Assembly (NCBI GenBank): GCA_002862125.1
Contig: PHSP01000002.1
Location: 124,001-188,000 of the forward strand
Origin: Methylobacter sp. KS41
GTDB taxonomy: Bacteria > Pseudomonadota > Gammaproteobacteria > Methylococcales > Methylomonadaceae
Direction: 5' to 3'
Length of the DNA stretch: 64,000 nt
The number at the start of each line of letters is the position of its first letter. The stretch's first letter is position 1. The translations under genes were made by a program, and so were the position numbers. Of the stretch, positions 1 through 8,068 are shown piece after piece. A model generated the notes under the pieces. It did not search any database. It was not told the origin of the DNA and worked only from the letters and a program-made list of their open reading frames with translations.

Positions 1-1
1 G

Positions 2-73
2 GCGTGGCTGTTTAGTTTGCTTATTCTTGCCGTGCCGCTTATTGCAAATGGTTACAGAAAATCCAATCAATAG
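2..73 (+). CDS. C-terminal end of a membrane protein (partial)
   Basis: An open frame enters from the left edge and stops at TAG 71-73, giving 23 residues. They form a hydrophobic helix (LFSLLILAVPLIANG) followed by a short basic-polar tail (YRKSNQ). This looks like the last transmembrane segment of an inner-membrane protein. Too little remains to name a family. Confidence 0.5.
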   Translation, partial: AWLFSLLILAVPLIANGYRKSNQ

Positions 74-537
74 TAAAGTTGAATCGGCGGGTTAGCATTT
101 AATTTTCCTTGCGGCGGAGACAGAGCCTGCTATTTTGAAAGCCTGTTTCCGCCGGAATATCATTTGCTTATGGCATGACACTGCCGTGAGTATTGTCTTT
201 GTTCTGTAAAGCGAGAGCTTAACGTGGACAATAAATCCGCTAACTTTTTCATGTTAGAGCTGCTGACCGGCTTTTCGTATCTTTCCGCGAACGCCATTAA
301 AGCAGTAAGCATCAGGCTGAAAAGTTGAATGCAATAAAAATTGATTTTATCCCGAGGGTAAATCCCTCGAACCAAAAATATTTCCAAACCGTTCATTTAA
401 ATGGGTTTTGCCAATGCTGATCATGGCTTGCCTTGGTCCGTCATAATAATTTAATCAGGCTGTCATTTTACGTTCATTGTTTTGACATGATATTGACATA
501 TTGGTTGATTAATGTAGCCGCATCTTTATTTTGAGCT
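74..537. other. Intergenic region with one strong inverted repeat
   Basis: No gene is supported here. Positions 112-123 and 143-154 form a 12-bp stem (one G-U pair) around a 19-base loop, just downstream of the partial membrane gene; there is no T-run, so it is not a classical terminator. A TTGACA hexamer at 482-487 could be a -35 box for the acyltransferase pair, but no convincing -10 box follows. A 78-codon minus-strand frame (160-396) has no recognisable features. Confidence 0.4.
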
Positions 538-1338
538 GTGTGGTTATCCATGAAAAAATCAGATGCGGAAATACTCATCAAACCAGCTAAAAAACTCGAT
601 TGTTTTTTAGCTGATTCAGAGGCTTTGATAAAAGAAGCCCAAGCATTGCGCTACCGTGTTTTTGCCACGGAAATGGGCGCTAAACTCAAAACCGAAGCCG
701 AGGGCCTGGATTATGACGAGGTCGATAGTTACTGCGATCATTTGATAGTGTATGACAATGTTAATAACAAAATAGTCGGCTACACGCGTTTGCTTAATGA
801 ATCCCAGGCGAAGCGATTGGGCCGGTTTTATTCGCAGGATGAATTCAATCTGGATCAAATTCTGGCATTGCCCGGCCGTTTTCTGGAAATAGGCCGGACT
901 TGCATAGATCCAGATTATCGCGGCGGAGCGGTGTTGACGACGCTATGGTCGGCGCTTGTGCAATACGCCATGGAAGGCGGGTTTAATTATTTACTGGGCT
1001 GCGCCAGCATCACTCCCGGCCCCAGCGGATTTGCCGTGGATGCGGTTTACCGGAATATTGACGCCAAAAATATTGCCCCCGCGTCTATTCAAGCCAAACC
1101 CACTATTCCAGTGCCCGGTGCATTAAGATGCAAACGCGATGAATCGGGTATTCCGCCTTTGCTCAAGGCGTATTTGCGTTTCGGTGCGCTGGTTTGCAGT
1201 GAGCCCTACTGGGACAAAGACTTTAACTGCATGGATTTATTCGTGTTATTGCCGCTGGATCAGTTGAAAGACCGGTACAGCAAACACTATATGAGAGACT
1301 ATCAGGCAACTAATGAAATCAAAACTGCGTCTGCTTAA
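538..1338 (+). CDS. olsB: GNAT-type N-acyltransferase, probable L-ornithine N(alpha)-acyltransferase OlsB
   Basis: About 266 residues of the hemolysin-like GNAT family (Acetyltransf_5). The family transfers a 3-hydroxyacyl chain from acyl carrier protein to an amino-acid amine; OlsB makes lyso-ornithine lipid in this way. Family features are the N-terminal ALRYRVFATEMG segment (about 37-48), the acidic DYDEVDSYCDHLIVYD stretch, EIGRTCIDPDYRGG (about 118-131) and a C-terminal MDLFVLLPLD. The frame opens with GTG at 538, but ATG at 550 (MKKSD...) is an equally good start. The 3' end overlaps the next gene, an acyl-glycerol-phosphate-type acyltransferase, by 26 bases, which is the olsB-olsA arrangement. 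Substrate assignment rests on this context, since GNAT members acylate other amines too. Confidence 0.8.
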   Translation: MWLSMKKSDAEILIKPAKKLDCFLADSEALIKEAQALRYRVFATEMGAKLKTEAEGLDYDEVDSYCDHLIVYDNVNNKIVGYTRLLNESQAKRLGRFYSQDEFNLDQILALPGRFLEIGRTCIDPDYRGGAVLTTLWSALVQYAMEGGFNYLLGCASITPGPSGFAVDAVYRNIDAKNIAPASIQAKPTIPVPGALRCKRDESGIPPLLKAYLRFGALVCSEPYWDKDFNCMDLFVLLPLDQLKDRYSKHYMRDYQATNEIKTASA

Positions 1339-2116
1339 CAAACTTACCCTGATTATCCTGCTTTTTAGCTATGGTTTGGTGATTGCCGGCGTTTTTTTTC
1401 CAGCCCTGAATTTGTTGTGCCGCGCTAACAGCGCCAAAAGCAAGCGCGGCGCGTTAAAAACCCACTGGCTACAAAAATTCAGCGCTATTGTAAATCTGAG
1501 TATCACCAGGGAAGGCGAGCTGCCGGAGCAGGGGGCGTTCCTGGTTAGCAATCACATCTCCTGGCTGGATATTATTGTTATCGGCCAGTATTTGCCCGCT
1601 TATTTTGTCGCCAAGAGCGACATTTTAAGCTGGCCGGTTATCGGTTATTTATCCAGGCAGGGCGGCACCATCTTTATCCGCAGGGGCGACAAAAAGCAGA
1701 TCAAGGCGACTACCGAAAAGATGGTCTGGGTATTAAAACAGAACAGCAATATTATTGCTTTTCCTGAAGGCACAACGACCAAAGGCGATGAAGTTCTGGG
1801 CTTCCACGCCTCGTTGTTTCAGCCTGCGCTGTTAACAAGATCAGCCATTCAGCCGGTAGCGCTGCAATATCAGGGCATAGCCAAAGAACATGCGCCATTT
1901 ATCGGCGACGATGATTTTATTCCGCATTTAATCAAGATGCTGAGTCTGGATAAAATCGAAGTGCGTGTTAGTTTTCTGCCGGTGATCAAAAGTTCAGGCA
2001 GGGACCGGCTTTCAGTAGGCATGGAAGCAAGAGAACTGATTTCGCAGGAAATTTCCAGGGGAAATGCGGTGAATAATCCGGATCATCAAGGTGTTAAATC
2101 ATCCGGTATGCATTAA
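1313..2116 (+). CDS. olsA: 1-acyl-glycerol-3-phosphate-type acyltransferase, probable OlsA
   Basis: 267-residue PlsC-family acyltransferase. One N-terminal membrane helix (about 8-30) precedes the acyltransferase block I SNHISWLDI (about 79-87, the HX4D-type catalytic motif), block II around FIRRGDKK (about 121-128) and block III FPEGTTT (about 151-157). OlsA O-acylates lyso-ornithine lipid to ornithine lipid at the inner membrane; PlsC acylates lysophosphatidate. The overlap with the GNAT acyltransferase and the expected translational coupling favour OlsA. An AGG sits a few bases before the ATG. Without that neighbour the protein would be called a generic PlsC paralogue. Confidence 0.8.
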   Translation: MKSKLRLLNKLTLIILLFSYGLVIAGVFFPALNLLCRANSAKSKRGALKTHWLQKFSAIVNLSITREGELPEQGAFLVSNHISWLDIIVIGQYLPAYFVAKSDILSWPVIGYLSRQGGTIFIRRGDKKQIKATTEKMVWVLKQNSNIIAFPEGTTTKGDEVLGFHASLFQPALLTRSAIQPVALQYQGIAKEHAPFIGDDDFIPHLIKMLSLDKIEVRVSFLPVIKSSGRDRLSVGMEARELISQEISRGNAVNNPDHQGVKSSGMH

Positions 2117-2397
2117 GCCGGGTCAGGGTGCGCGATAGCGTTCCCTGGCATTTTAGAGCTTCGATATGTCACGTAACCCGCCACATTTCGCCTTTATGCA
2201 TTTGGAATTATCCGGTGCAGGATATGGCGCAATACGGCAGGCAACATGACCTACGGCTATATTGCAGCGGCGGAAAAGCGAGCAGCCTGTATGGAGTAAA
2301 GGGGGAATAGTGGAAATCGTGGTATGATTTTATGAGCATTCCACATTTTTTCTGCTGATCACTTGCTGCCAAGCATATCAAACATTAAAACTTTCCC
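2117..2397. other. Intergenic region, nothing recognised
   Basis: A 281-base gap between olsA and the nucleotidase. A 60-codon plus-strand frame (2128-2310) has no ribosome site, no hydrophobic or family pattern, and a composition unlike coding sequence. No RNA gene or terminator is evident. Confidence 0.3.
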
Positions 2398-3333
2398 ATG
2401 GCCTATCCCATTGAGCGGAAGCTCGTAATCGGCGTTGCCTCAAGCGCGCTCTTTGATTTGTCTGAATCGCATCAGATTTATCTAAGCCAGGGCGTTGATG
2501 AATACCGTATTCACCAGGAAAAAAACATCGACAACCCGTTTCCCAAAGGGGTTGCCTTTCCGTTTATCAGGCGCTTTCTTGGCATCAATAAGGCTTTCCC
2601 CAAACAATTGCCGGTCGAGGTCGTTCTGCTTTCGCGAAATTCGCCCGAAACCGGGTTAAGGGTGTTCCGATCCATCGGCCACTACGGTCTTGACATCACT
2701 CGCGCCGCATTTATGACCGGGCGTTCTCCCCACGAGTACGTACCGGCGTTTAACGCATCGTTATTCTTAAGCGCTAACGAAGAGGATGTTCAGAAATCCA
2801 TCGATGCAAACTATCCCGCCGGGGTGGTGCTCCCGTCCAAGGTGTACGACGACGAACTGGATAATGAATTATGCGTGGCCTTCGATTTTGATGGCGTTAT
2901 TGCTGACGATGAAGCGGAGTCTGTGTATAAGAAGAACCACGATCTGAACGCATTTCAGGCGCATGAGTCCGAGAAGCAAGCCATTCCTCATCAACCGGGA
3001 CCTCTCGCCGATTTGTTCAAAAAGCTGTCTTTCATGCAAAAGCTGGAGGAGAAGCGGCGCAAGGAAGAGCCTGAATACAGGAAAATAGTACGGATTGCTA
3101 TCATCACAGCACGCAATGCGCCAGCCCATGAGCGGGTTGTCACTACCCTGAAAAATTGGGGGGTTTCTCCCGATGAGTCGTTCTTCCTGGGCGGCATGGA
3201 TAAGTCCAGGATTCTGACGATCCTGAAGCCTCACATGTTCTTTGACGATCAGCGCAGCCACTTGCAATCGCCCGCCGGCGACATCCCGATGGTTCACATT
3301 CCTTTTGGAATAGCAAACAAGAATCCGGGTTAA
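2398..3333 (+). CDS. Cytosolic 5'-nucleotidase (NT5C1 family)
   Basis: 311 residues matching the bacterial members of the cytosolic 5'-nucleotidase 1 family (5-nucleotidase, PF06189), HAD-superfamily enzymes that dephosphorylate nucleoside monophosphates. The N-terminus carries VVLLSRNSPETGLRVF (about 74-89) and TGRSPHEYVPAFNASLFLSA, both typical of the family. The Asp nucleophile motif is FDFDGVIADD (about 162-171), and a late MFFDDQRSH (about 279-287) supplies the metal-binding aspartates. The length is normal. It stands alone on the plus strand and converges on cobT, with no operon partner to refine the role; nucleotide salvage is the likely function. Confidence 0.85.
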   Translation: MAYPIERKLVIGVASSALFDLSESHQIYLSQGVDEYRIHQEKNIDNPFPKGVAFPFIRRFLGINKAFPKQLPVEVVLLSRNSPETGLRVFRSIGHYGLDITRAAFMTGRSPHEYVPAFNASLFLSANEEDVQKSIDANYPAGVVLPSKVYDDELDNELCVAFDFDGVIADDEAESVYKKNHDLNAFQAHESEKQAIPHQPGPLADLFKKLSFMQKLEEKRRKEEPEYRKIVRIAIITARNAPAHERVVTTLKNWGVSPDESFFLGGMDKSRILTILKPHMFFDDQRSHLQSPAGDIPMVHIPFGIANKNPG

Positions 3334-3400
3334 TTGATGAACATTGCTTGATTCTGCTTGGTCGGACTATCTGGTTGTCCATCAATATCCTCAAATCCCT

Positions 3401-4435
3401 TTAATGATCAACCCCCGCCTCGGCAAACGTGGCCATTTCATTTAAAAAAGCCACCGCCGATTGCAGCAGCGGATAAGCCAGGGCGACACCGGAACCTTCG
3501 CCCAGGCGCAAGTCCAGATTCAGCAAGGGCTTTGCGTTAAATTGATCCAGCAATGCCTGATGCCCCTGTTCGCCGGAAACATGACTGAACACGCAATATT
3601 CCAGCACTTGCGGATACAGTTTGCAGGCGGCTAACAGCGCTGAGCCGGATATAAAGCCATCGACCATTATCAGCATTCCCAACTCGGCGGCTTTCAGATA
3701 CGCCCCTGCCATCATGGCGATTTCATAGCCGCCAAAGGTGGCTAATATATCCAAAGGCCCGGCGATGTCTTTATGCTGATGTAGAGCTTGCTGCAATATG
3801 CTTAGCTTATGTTGCAACTGGACATCATTTAATCCGGCGCCGCGGCCAACGCATTGCGCCAGCGGCAGAGCGGTCAAGCAGTGCATCAGCAGGGTGGCGG
3901 ATGAGGTGTTGCCTATCCCCATTTCGCCAAAACCTATGCAGTTGCAGCCGTTTATAAATTGCTGGAAAACCAGTTCTGCTCCCGTTTGTATGGCTTTGAT
4001 GCAAGCCTCGCTTGTCATGGCGGGATAGGTAAGAAAGTTTTTCGTCCCTTTGCCTATTTTTGCATCAATCAGCCCGGGGTGGCTGTCCAGATCGGCATTG
4101 ACCCCGGCGTCAACGATCAGCAATTCCAGTTGATGTTGGCGGGCAAACACGCTGATTGCCGCGCCTCCAGACAAAAAGTTGGCGGCCATTTGCGCGGTCA
4201 CAGTTTGCGGATAAGCGCTGACTCCGGACTCGACAATGCCGTGATCGCCTGCAAAAATGATGATGCAGGGTTTGTTCAAGCGGGGCGTCAGGGTGTTTTG
4301 ACACAGGCCGATTTGTAAAGCCAGCGATTCCAGTTGTCCCAATGACCCCAAGGGTTTGGTTTTCTGATCGATTTTATTTTGTAACGAAGAGCAAAGCGTT
4401 TTTGAACGAGGACGAATGACAAAATCTAGCGGCAC
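3401..4435 (-). CDS. cobT: Nicotinate-nucleotide-dimethylbenzimidazole phosphoribosyltransferase CobT
   Basis: 344 residues. The enzyme transfers phosphoribose from nicotinate mononucleotide to 5,6-dimethylbenzimidazole, giving alpha-ribazole phosphate for the lower ligand of cobalamin. Seen in the sequence: KTKPLGSLGQLE near the N-terminus, FAGDHGIVESGVSAYPQ (about 62-78), GFGEMGIGNTSSA (about 167-179) and C-terminal LRLGEGSGVALAYPLL, whose glutamate corresponds to the catalytic base. Length is normal. The start overlaps the end of bluB by ten bases, so the pair that makes and attaches dimethylbenzimidazole is translated together. Confidence 0.95.
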   Translation of the reverse strand: MPLDFVIRPRSKTLCSSLQNKIDQKTKPLGSLGQLESLALQIGLCQNTLTPRLNKPCIIIFAGDHGIVESGVSAYPQTVTAQMAANFLSGGAAISVFARQHQLELLIVDAGVNADLDSHPGLIDAKIGKGTKNFLTYPAMTSEACIKAIQTGAELVFQQFINGCNCIGFGEMGIGNTSSATLLMHCLTALPLAQCVGRGAGLNDVQLQHKLSILQQALHQHKDIAGPLDILATFGGYEIAMMAGAYLKAAELGMLIMVDGFISGSALLAACKLYPQVLEYCVFSHVSGEQGHQALLDQFNAKPLLNLDLRLGEGSGVALAYPLLQSAVAFLNEMATFAEAGVDH

Positions 4436-5079
4436 GGCGTATCCCAGGTGTTTTCAAATAACAAGGCATTCAGGTCCTTACGATCTTCCCATTGCTCCAG
4501 TTCCAGCATCGGTTTATCGTAAAATTTATCGACGTGACCCAAACACAAAACCGCTAGAGGTTGGCTGTCTGAAGGCATGCTTAATAACTTTTTCAATGAA
4601 TCGGGTTCAAACATCGATACCCAGCCCAAACCTAAACCTTCAGCGCGCGCCGCCAGCCAAATATTCTGGATGGCGCAGGCCAGCGAGGCCAGATCCATTT
4701 CCGGCAAAGTGCGGCGGCCGAAAATATACTGATCGCGCCGCTCGCAGAGGGCGGCCACCAGCACGACCGGACACTCCATGATACCTTCCACTTTCAGCTT
4801 CATAAATTCGTCTTCACGTTCACTTAAAGCCTGTGCAGTACGGATTCGTTCCTGTTCGACCAGGGCATGAATGGCCTTGCGCAAATCCGGGCAGCTGATG
4901 CGGATAAACCGCCACGGCTGCATAAATCCGACGCTGGGCGCGTGATGCGCGGCATCAAGCAGGCGCGTTAAAATTTCGGGAGCAACGGGATCGGATAAAA
5001 AGTGGCGCATGTCACGGCGCTCATAAATAGCGCGGTAAACGGCGGCACATTCTTCGTCAGAGTAACGGTTTTCGGGCAT
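4426..5079 (-). CDS. bluB: 5,6-dimethylbenzimidazole synthase BluB
   Basis: 217-residue nitroreductase-fold protein. BluB cleaves reduced FMN with oxygen to yield 5,6-dimethylbenzimidazole. The N-terminal RRDMRHFLSDPV, HHAPSVGFMQPWRFIRI (about 47-63) and the late LGLGWVSMFEP segment are the usual BluB flavin-site sequences and separate it from general nitroreductases. It is followed directly by cobT, and preceded on the same strand by rubredoxin and rubredoxin reductase with a gap of about 40 bases, so all four may be one transcript. BluB needs reduced flavin from elsewhere; whether the rubredoxin couple provides it is speculation. Confidence 0.93.
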   Translation of the reverse strand: MPENRYSDEECAAVYRAIYERRDMRHFLSDPVAPEILTRLLDAAHHAPSVGFMQPWRFIRISCPDLRKAIHALVEQERIRTAQALSEREDEFMKLKVEGIMECPVVLVAALCERRDQYIFGRRTLPEMDLASLACAIQNIWLAARAEGLGLGWVSMFEPDSLKKLLSMPSDSQPLAVLCLGHVDKFYDKPMLELEQWEDRKDLNALLFENTWDTPCR

Positions 5080-5118
5080 ATTTAAATTGGTTTATGACAA
5101 AGGTGCGCACAGCACACC

Positions 5119-6132
5119 CTACACATTATACGGATGAACCGCTTCAAAACCATGCACCTTGGCTCTTGTAGTAAAAACGGGCGGAGTCCAGCATTCTTTT
5201 TCCTGCCCTGCAAGAAAGCCTGCCAGCCAATGCGCCTGGCTGCGAATCGGTAAAATGAAGGCGTAAAGTTTGCCGTTGGGTAGCTCAGCGACATCGCCCA
5301 GTGCATAAATGGCTTCATCAGAGGTTTGCATGAATTGATCAACTTTGATGCCTCGACCTGTTTCCAGGCCGGCGAGTTCTGCTAATCCGGCGCGGGGTTT
5401 GAAGCCGCAAGATACAATCAGCGCATCAAATTCAGCAGTCGGGCCGGCTTTTACACAAACCTTGTCTTCCTGTTTGGCAAAGCCTTGTACGTCCTGATTT
5501 AACAATACTTTCACGCCGGATTTTTGTAACACCCCAAGCAATAAAACAGAATCATCGGCTGCCAACTGACGCTCCATTAACCGGTCCATCGCATGATATA
5601 GGGTGACATGATCACCGGAAACGGCTAAATCGGATGCAACTTCACAACCGATTAAGCCGCCGCCGATAATCGCCCAATCCGGCTTCCGGTTTTGATTTAA
5701 CAGACTCTGGCGAAACTTGCGCAAGGCTTTTAAATCAACAAGGCTGTTTAAACAGAAAAACAGTTCAGTATAAGGTCTAAATGGCGGAGGAATAAAGGCG
5801 GAAGAACCGGTTGCAAGCACCAGCTTATCGTAATGGAGTGGGTTTTCCTTACACGAACCCGTGATCGCAACTGTTTTATCGCTACGATTGATGGCTGTTA
5901 CCCCTGCGCCGCTGATGACAGTGATGTTGCCGGCACGCAGTTTGTCGAAGGTTTTAAGGATAATGGACTGTTCAATATCATTCCTGCTGAAGCCTCGGGA
6001 AAGCAAAGGCCGCGAATAATAGCCATCATTTTCCCGCGTTATCAGCGTAATCTCATCGTCTGCGGAGTATGAGCGGAATTTTTCTGCAAAGCTGACACCC
6101 GCAACACCCGAGCCTATTATAATGACGTGCAT
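5119..6132 (-). CDS. Rubredoxin-NAD(+) reductase-like FAD oxidoreductase
   Basis: 337-residue pyridine nucleotide-disulfide oxidoreductase fold. An N-terminal FAD-binding IIGSGVAGVSFAEKF (about 4-18), a central NAD-binding AIIGGGLIGCEVASDL (about 154-169) and a later FAD contact ALGDVAELPNG (about 292-302) are visible. No CXXXXC redox pair is present, as expected for rubredoxin/ferredoxin reductases. The gene lies 21 bases after a rubredoxin gene, which sets its likely job: NAD(P)H to rubredoxin electron transfer in the cytoplasm. At 337 residues it is roughly 45 shorter than the pseudomonad rubredoxin reductases as I recall them, ending at HPYNV, where those proteins have a longer C-terminal region. 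Confidence 0.8.
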   Translation of the reverse strand: MHVIIIGSGVAGVSFAEKFRSYSADDEITLITRENDGYYSRPLLSRGFSRNDIEQSIILKTFDKLRAGNITVISGAGVTAINRSDKTVAITGSCKENPLHYDKLVLATGSSAFIPPPFRPYTELFFCLNSLVDLKALRKFRQSLLNQNRKPDWAIIGGGLIGCEVASDLAVSGDHVTLYHAMDRLMERQLAADDSVLLLGVLQKSGVKVLLNQDVQGFAKQEDKVCVKAGPTAEFDALIVSCGFKPRAGLAELAGLETGRGIKVDQFMQTSDEAIYALGDVAELPNGKLYAFILPIRSQAHWLAGFLAGQEKECWTPPVFTTRAKVHGFEAVHPYNV

Positions 6133-6153
6133 GCTGTTCCTGTGAACAAAAAT

Positions 6154-6324
6154 TCAATCCATCAACTCATATTCGCTTTTTTTTACTCCGCATTCAGGAC
6201 AACGCCAATCATCCGGAATATCTTTCCATCGCGTGCCTGGAGCTATGCCGGTTTCTTCATCGCCTTCAGCCTCATCATAAATATGGCCGCAAACGCTACA
6301 CTGGTATTTTTTGTAATCAGACAT
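6154..6324 (-). CDS. Rubredoxin
   Basis: 56-residue electron carrier. Two iron-binding motifs are plain: CSVCG (Cys9, Cys12) and CPECG (Cys42, Cys45), giving the Fe(Cys)4 site. The conserved aromatic and acidic segment YDEAEGDEE and the DIPDDWRCP run also match. A GAGGAG ribosome site lies 6 bases before the ATG at 6322-6324. The reductase gene starts 21 bases after the stop. Rubredoxins serve alkane hydroxylases, rubrerythrin and oxygen-reducing proteins; no such partner is next door except the oxygen- and flavin-using BluB. Confidence 0.95.
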   Translation of the reverse strand: MSDYKKYQCSVCGHIYDEAEGDEETGIAPGTRWKDIPDDWRCPECGVKKSEYELMD

Positions 6325-6418
6325 CACCACTCCTCATGATTAATAAATAGGATCAACTCTATCTATTTGGGTAAGCATGGCTGACTGTAACAGTTCTATG
6401 TTATTTTTCAATGCAATT

Positions 6419-7555
6419 TTATGTTTTTTGTTTAAACGGCAGATAAGATGCGGCATCCTGTTTATAAAGCTGCACGGATTTTTGCTCCCTGGCTAAAAAT
6501 GTTTCGATGGCTTGTGCAAACCCGGCATCTTTGAGCCAATGCGCGGAATAAGTCGTTATTGGTTCAAATCCACGCGAAATCTTATGTTCTCCTTGAGCCC
6601 CTGAATCAAACCGCTTCAGCCCATTTTCAATGCAATAGTCCAGTCCCTGGTAATAACAGGCTTCAAAATGAAGGCCGTTATATTCTTCATAACAGCCCCA
6701 ATAACGCCCATACAATGTATCCGCGCCGATAAAACTCAAGGCTGCGGCAATAGGTTTATCATCTTTAAACGCGATAACCAGCAATAATTGTTCATCCATA
6801 GTTGCCGCTATTTGCCGGAAAAACGCCAGATTCAAATAAGGTTCCGAGCCGTTTTTTAAGTAAGTCATCGTGTAAAACTGAAAAAATACCTGCCATTGAA
6901 AATCACTGACATCTTGCCCCGCTATGCGCAATAAACGGACTCCTTGTTCGTTAACCCTGCGGCGTTCACGCTTGAGCATTTTGCGCTTACCGGCGCTCAA
7001 GGTTTTCAGAAAATCCGCGAAATCCCGGTAGCCCCGGTTGAACCAGTGAAACTGAACGCCTTCGCGAATACTTAATCCCAGTGACTGCAATATTTCTACC
7101 TGCGGCAGGGAAGGGAACAGACAATGCCACGAAGAAATGCCGCGTTGTTCTGAAAGCTGCTTTATAAATGAAAGTAATAACTGCATAATTTCAAGCGGGC
7201 CGGCAGCCGGTTTAATGACAATACGCGCGCCCTGACAAGGCGTAAGCGGAATGGCGGTCAGCCATTTTGGATAATAATCGAGGCCATGCTGATGATAAGC
7301 CTGGGCCCATTGGTGATCAAACACATATTCACCCCAGGAATGGCTTTTAAGATATAGTGGCATGAAAGCAACCAGTTCATTCTTATCCAAAACCAGTAAA
7401 TGCGCAGGCGTCCATCCTGTTTGTTTGCAGACAGAACCGCTTTGCTCCAGCGCCAGTAAAAACTCATGGCGCAAAAATGGATAAGCAACACCGGCTAGGC
7501 GGTTCAAATCCTCACAATCTACTTGCGTCATGCTATTTATTTGTTTTACTTCCAT
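6419..7555 (-). CDS. FemAB-like GNAT acyltransferase (DUF482 family)
   Basis: 378 residues from the chosen ATG (7553-7555). The family (FemAB_like, formerly DUF482) is a double-GNAT fold related to the Fem peptidyltransferases; its substrate is generally unknown. Diagnostic segments are PFLRHEFLLALEQSGSV, the EYVFDHQWAQAYHQHGLDY run (about 75-93), KRERRRVNEQGV, YGRYWGCYEE (about 285-294), LHFEACYYQGLDYCIE and FDSGAQGEHKISRGFEP. The open frame extends upstream to an ATG at 7666, but those 37 extra residues are not family-like, so the later start is preferred. The gene is probably monocistronic; neighbours give no functional hint. Confidence 0.82.
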   Translation of the reverse strand: MEVKQINSMTQVDCEDLNRLAGVAYPFLRHEFLLALEQSGSVCKQTGWTPAHLLVLDKNELVAFMPLYLKSHSWGEYVFDHQWAQAYHQHGLDYYPKWLTAIPLTPCQGARIVIKPAAGPLEIMQLLLSFIKQLSEQRGISSWHCLFPSLPQVEILQSLGLSIREGVQFHWFNRGYRDFADFLKTLSAGKRKMLKRERRRVNEQGVRLLRIAGQDVSDFQWQVFFQFYTMTYLKNGSEPYLNLAFFRQIAATMDEQLLLVIAFKDDKPIAAALSFIGADTLYGRYWGCYEEYNGLHFEACYYQGLDYCIENGLKRFDSGAQGEHKISRGFEPITTYSAHWLKDAGFAQAIETFLAREQKSVQLYKQDAASYLPFKQKT

Positions 7556-8068
7556 AATTAAAAACAGTACAGTTAAAGAAAAAAATAACATCACCCCATC
7601 AAGCTCATGGCCTAAAAACCTTATTCCCGCGCCTGTGAAAGAATTAAAAGCTTTTTTGCAGCTCATTATGCTTCAAGCGCTTACCGCGGATTTTCTGAGC
7701 AGCTGTTGCCGGGTTAATGAGCATTGTTACCGCGCTTTGACCCATTCCGTAAATTGAAAATGGACTCATTTGTCTAAAAAATTGTAGCGATAAAAATTTG
7801 CGGATTTCTAAAAAATTCAAAAGCGGCGCTTTTCCAATTAGCATCATACTGAAACACTCAATAGATAAACTTTTAAAACGGAGTTTACTGCGAAAATGGA
7901 AAAGCTGGAAGTGGCGGAAAGTTTTCTTTAATTCTAACCAGGCAATTTACGATTTCAGCTCGATTGGAATATTACCAAAGTGAGAAATGTCCGTTATTCA
8001 GGTAGAATGCGCAGTTTGGCGCCGCTTTTTTGGGCCAAATAATTACTGTTTAATTACGTATACTGTTT
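7556..8068. other. Intergenic region, no gene recognised
   Basis: A 513-base AT-rich gap between divergent genes. Short frames on both strands (minus 7644-7847, plus 7798-7983) have no ribosome site or family pattern. A TATACT hexamer at 8059-8064 lies 4 bases before the trkA ATG, and no Shine-Dalgarno sequence is visible there. Confidence 0.3.

Noticed and set aside
160-396. 78-codon minus-strand frame
   Set aside because: No ribosome site, no family or domain pattern, and it lies in a region with hairpin structure; not supported as a gene.
2128-2310. 60-codon plus-strand frame after olsA
   Set aside because: Composition and residue pattern unlike protein; no ribosome site.
5082-5342. Possible frameshifted C-terminus of rubredoxin reductase
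   Set aside because: The overlapping frame starts inside the gene and does not resemble the missing C-terminal region; truncation or natural shortness is more likely.
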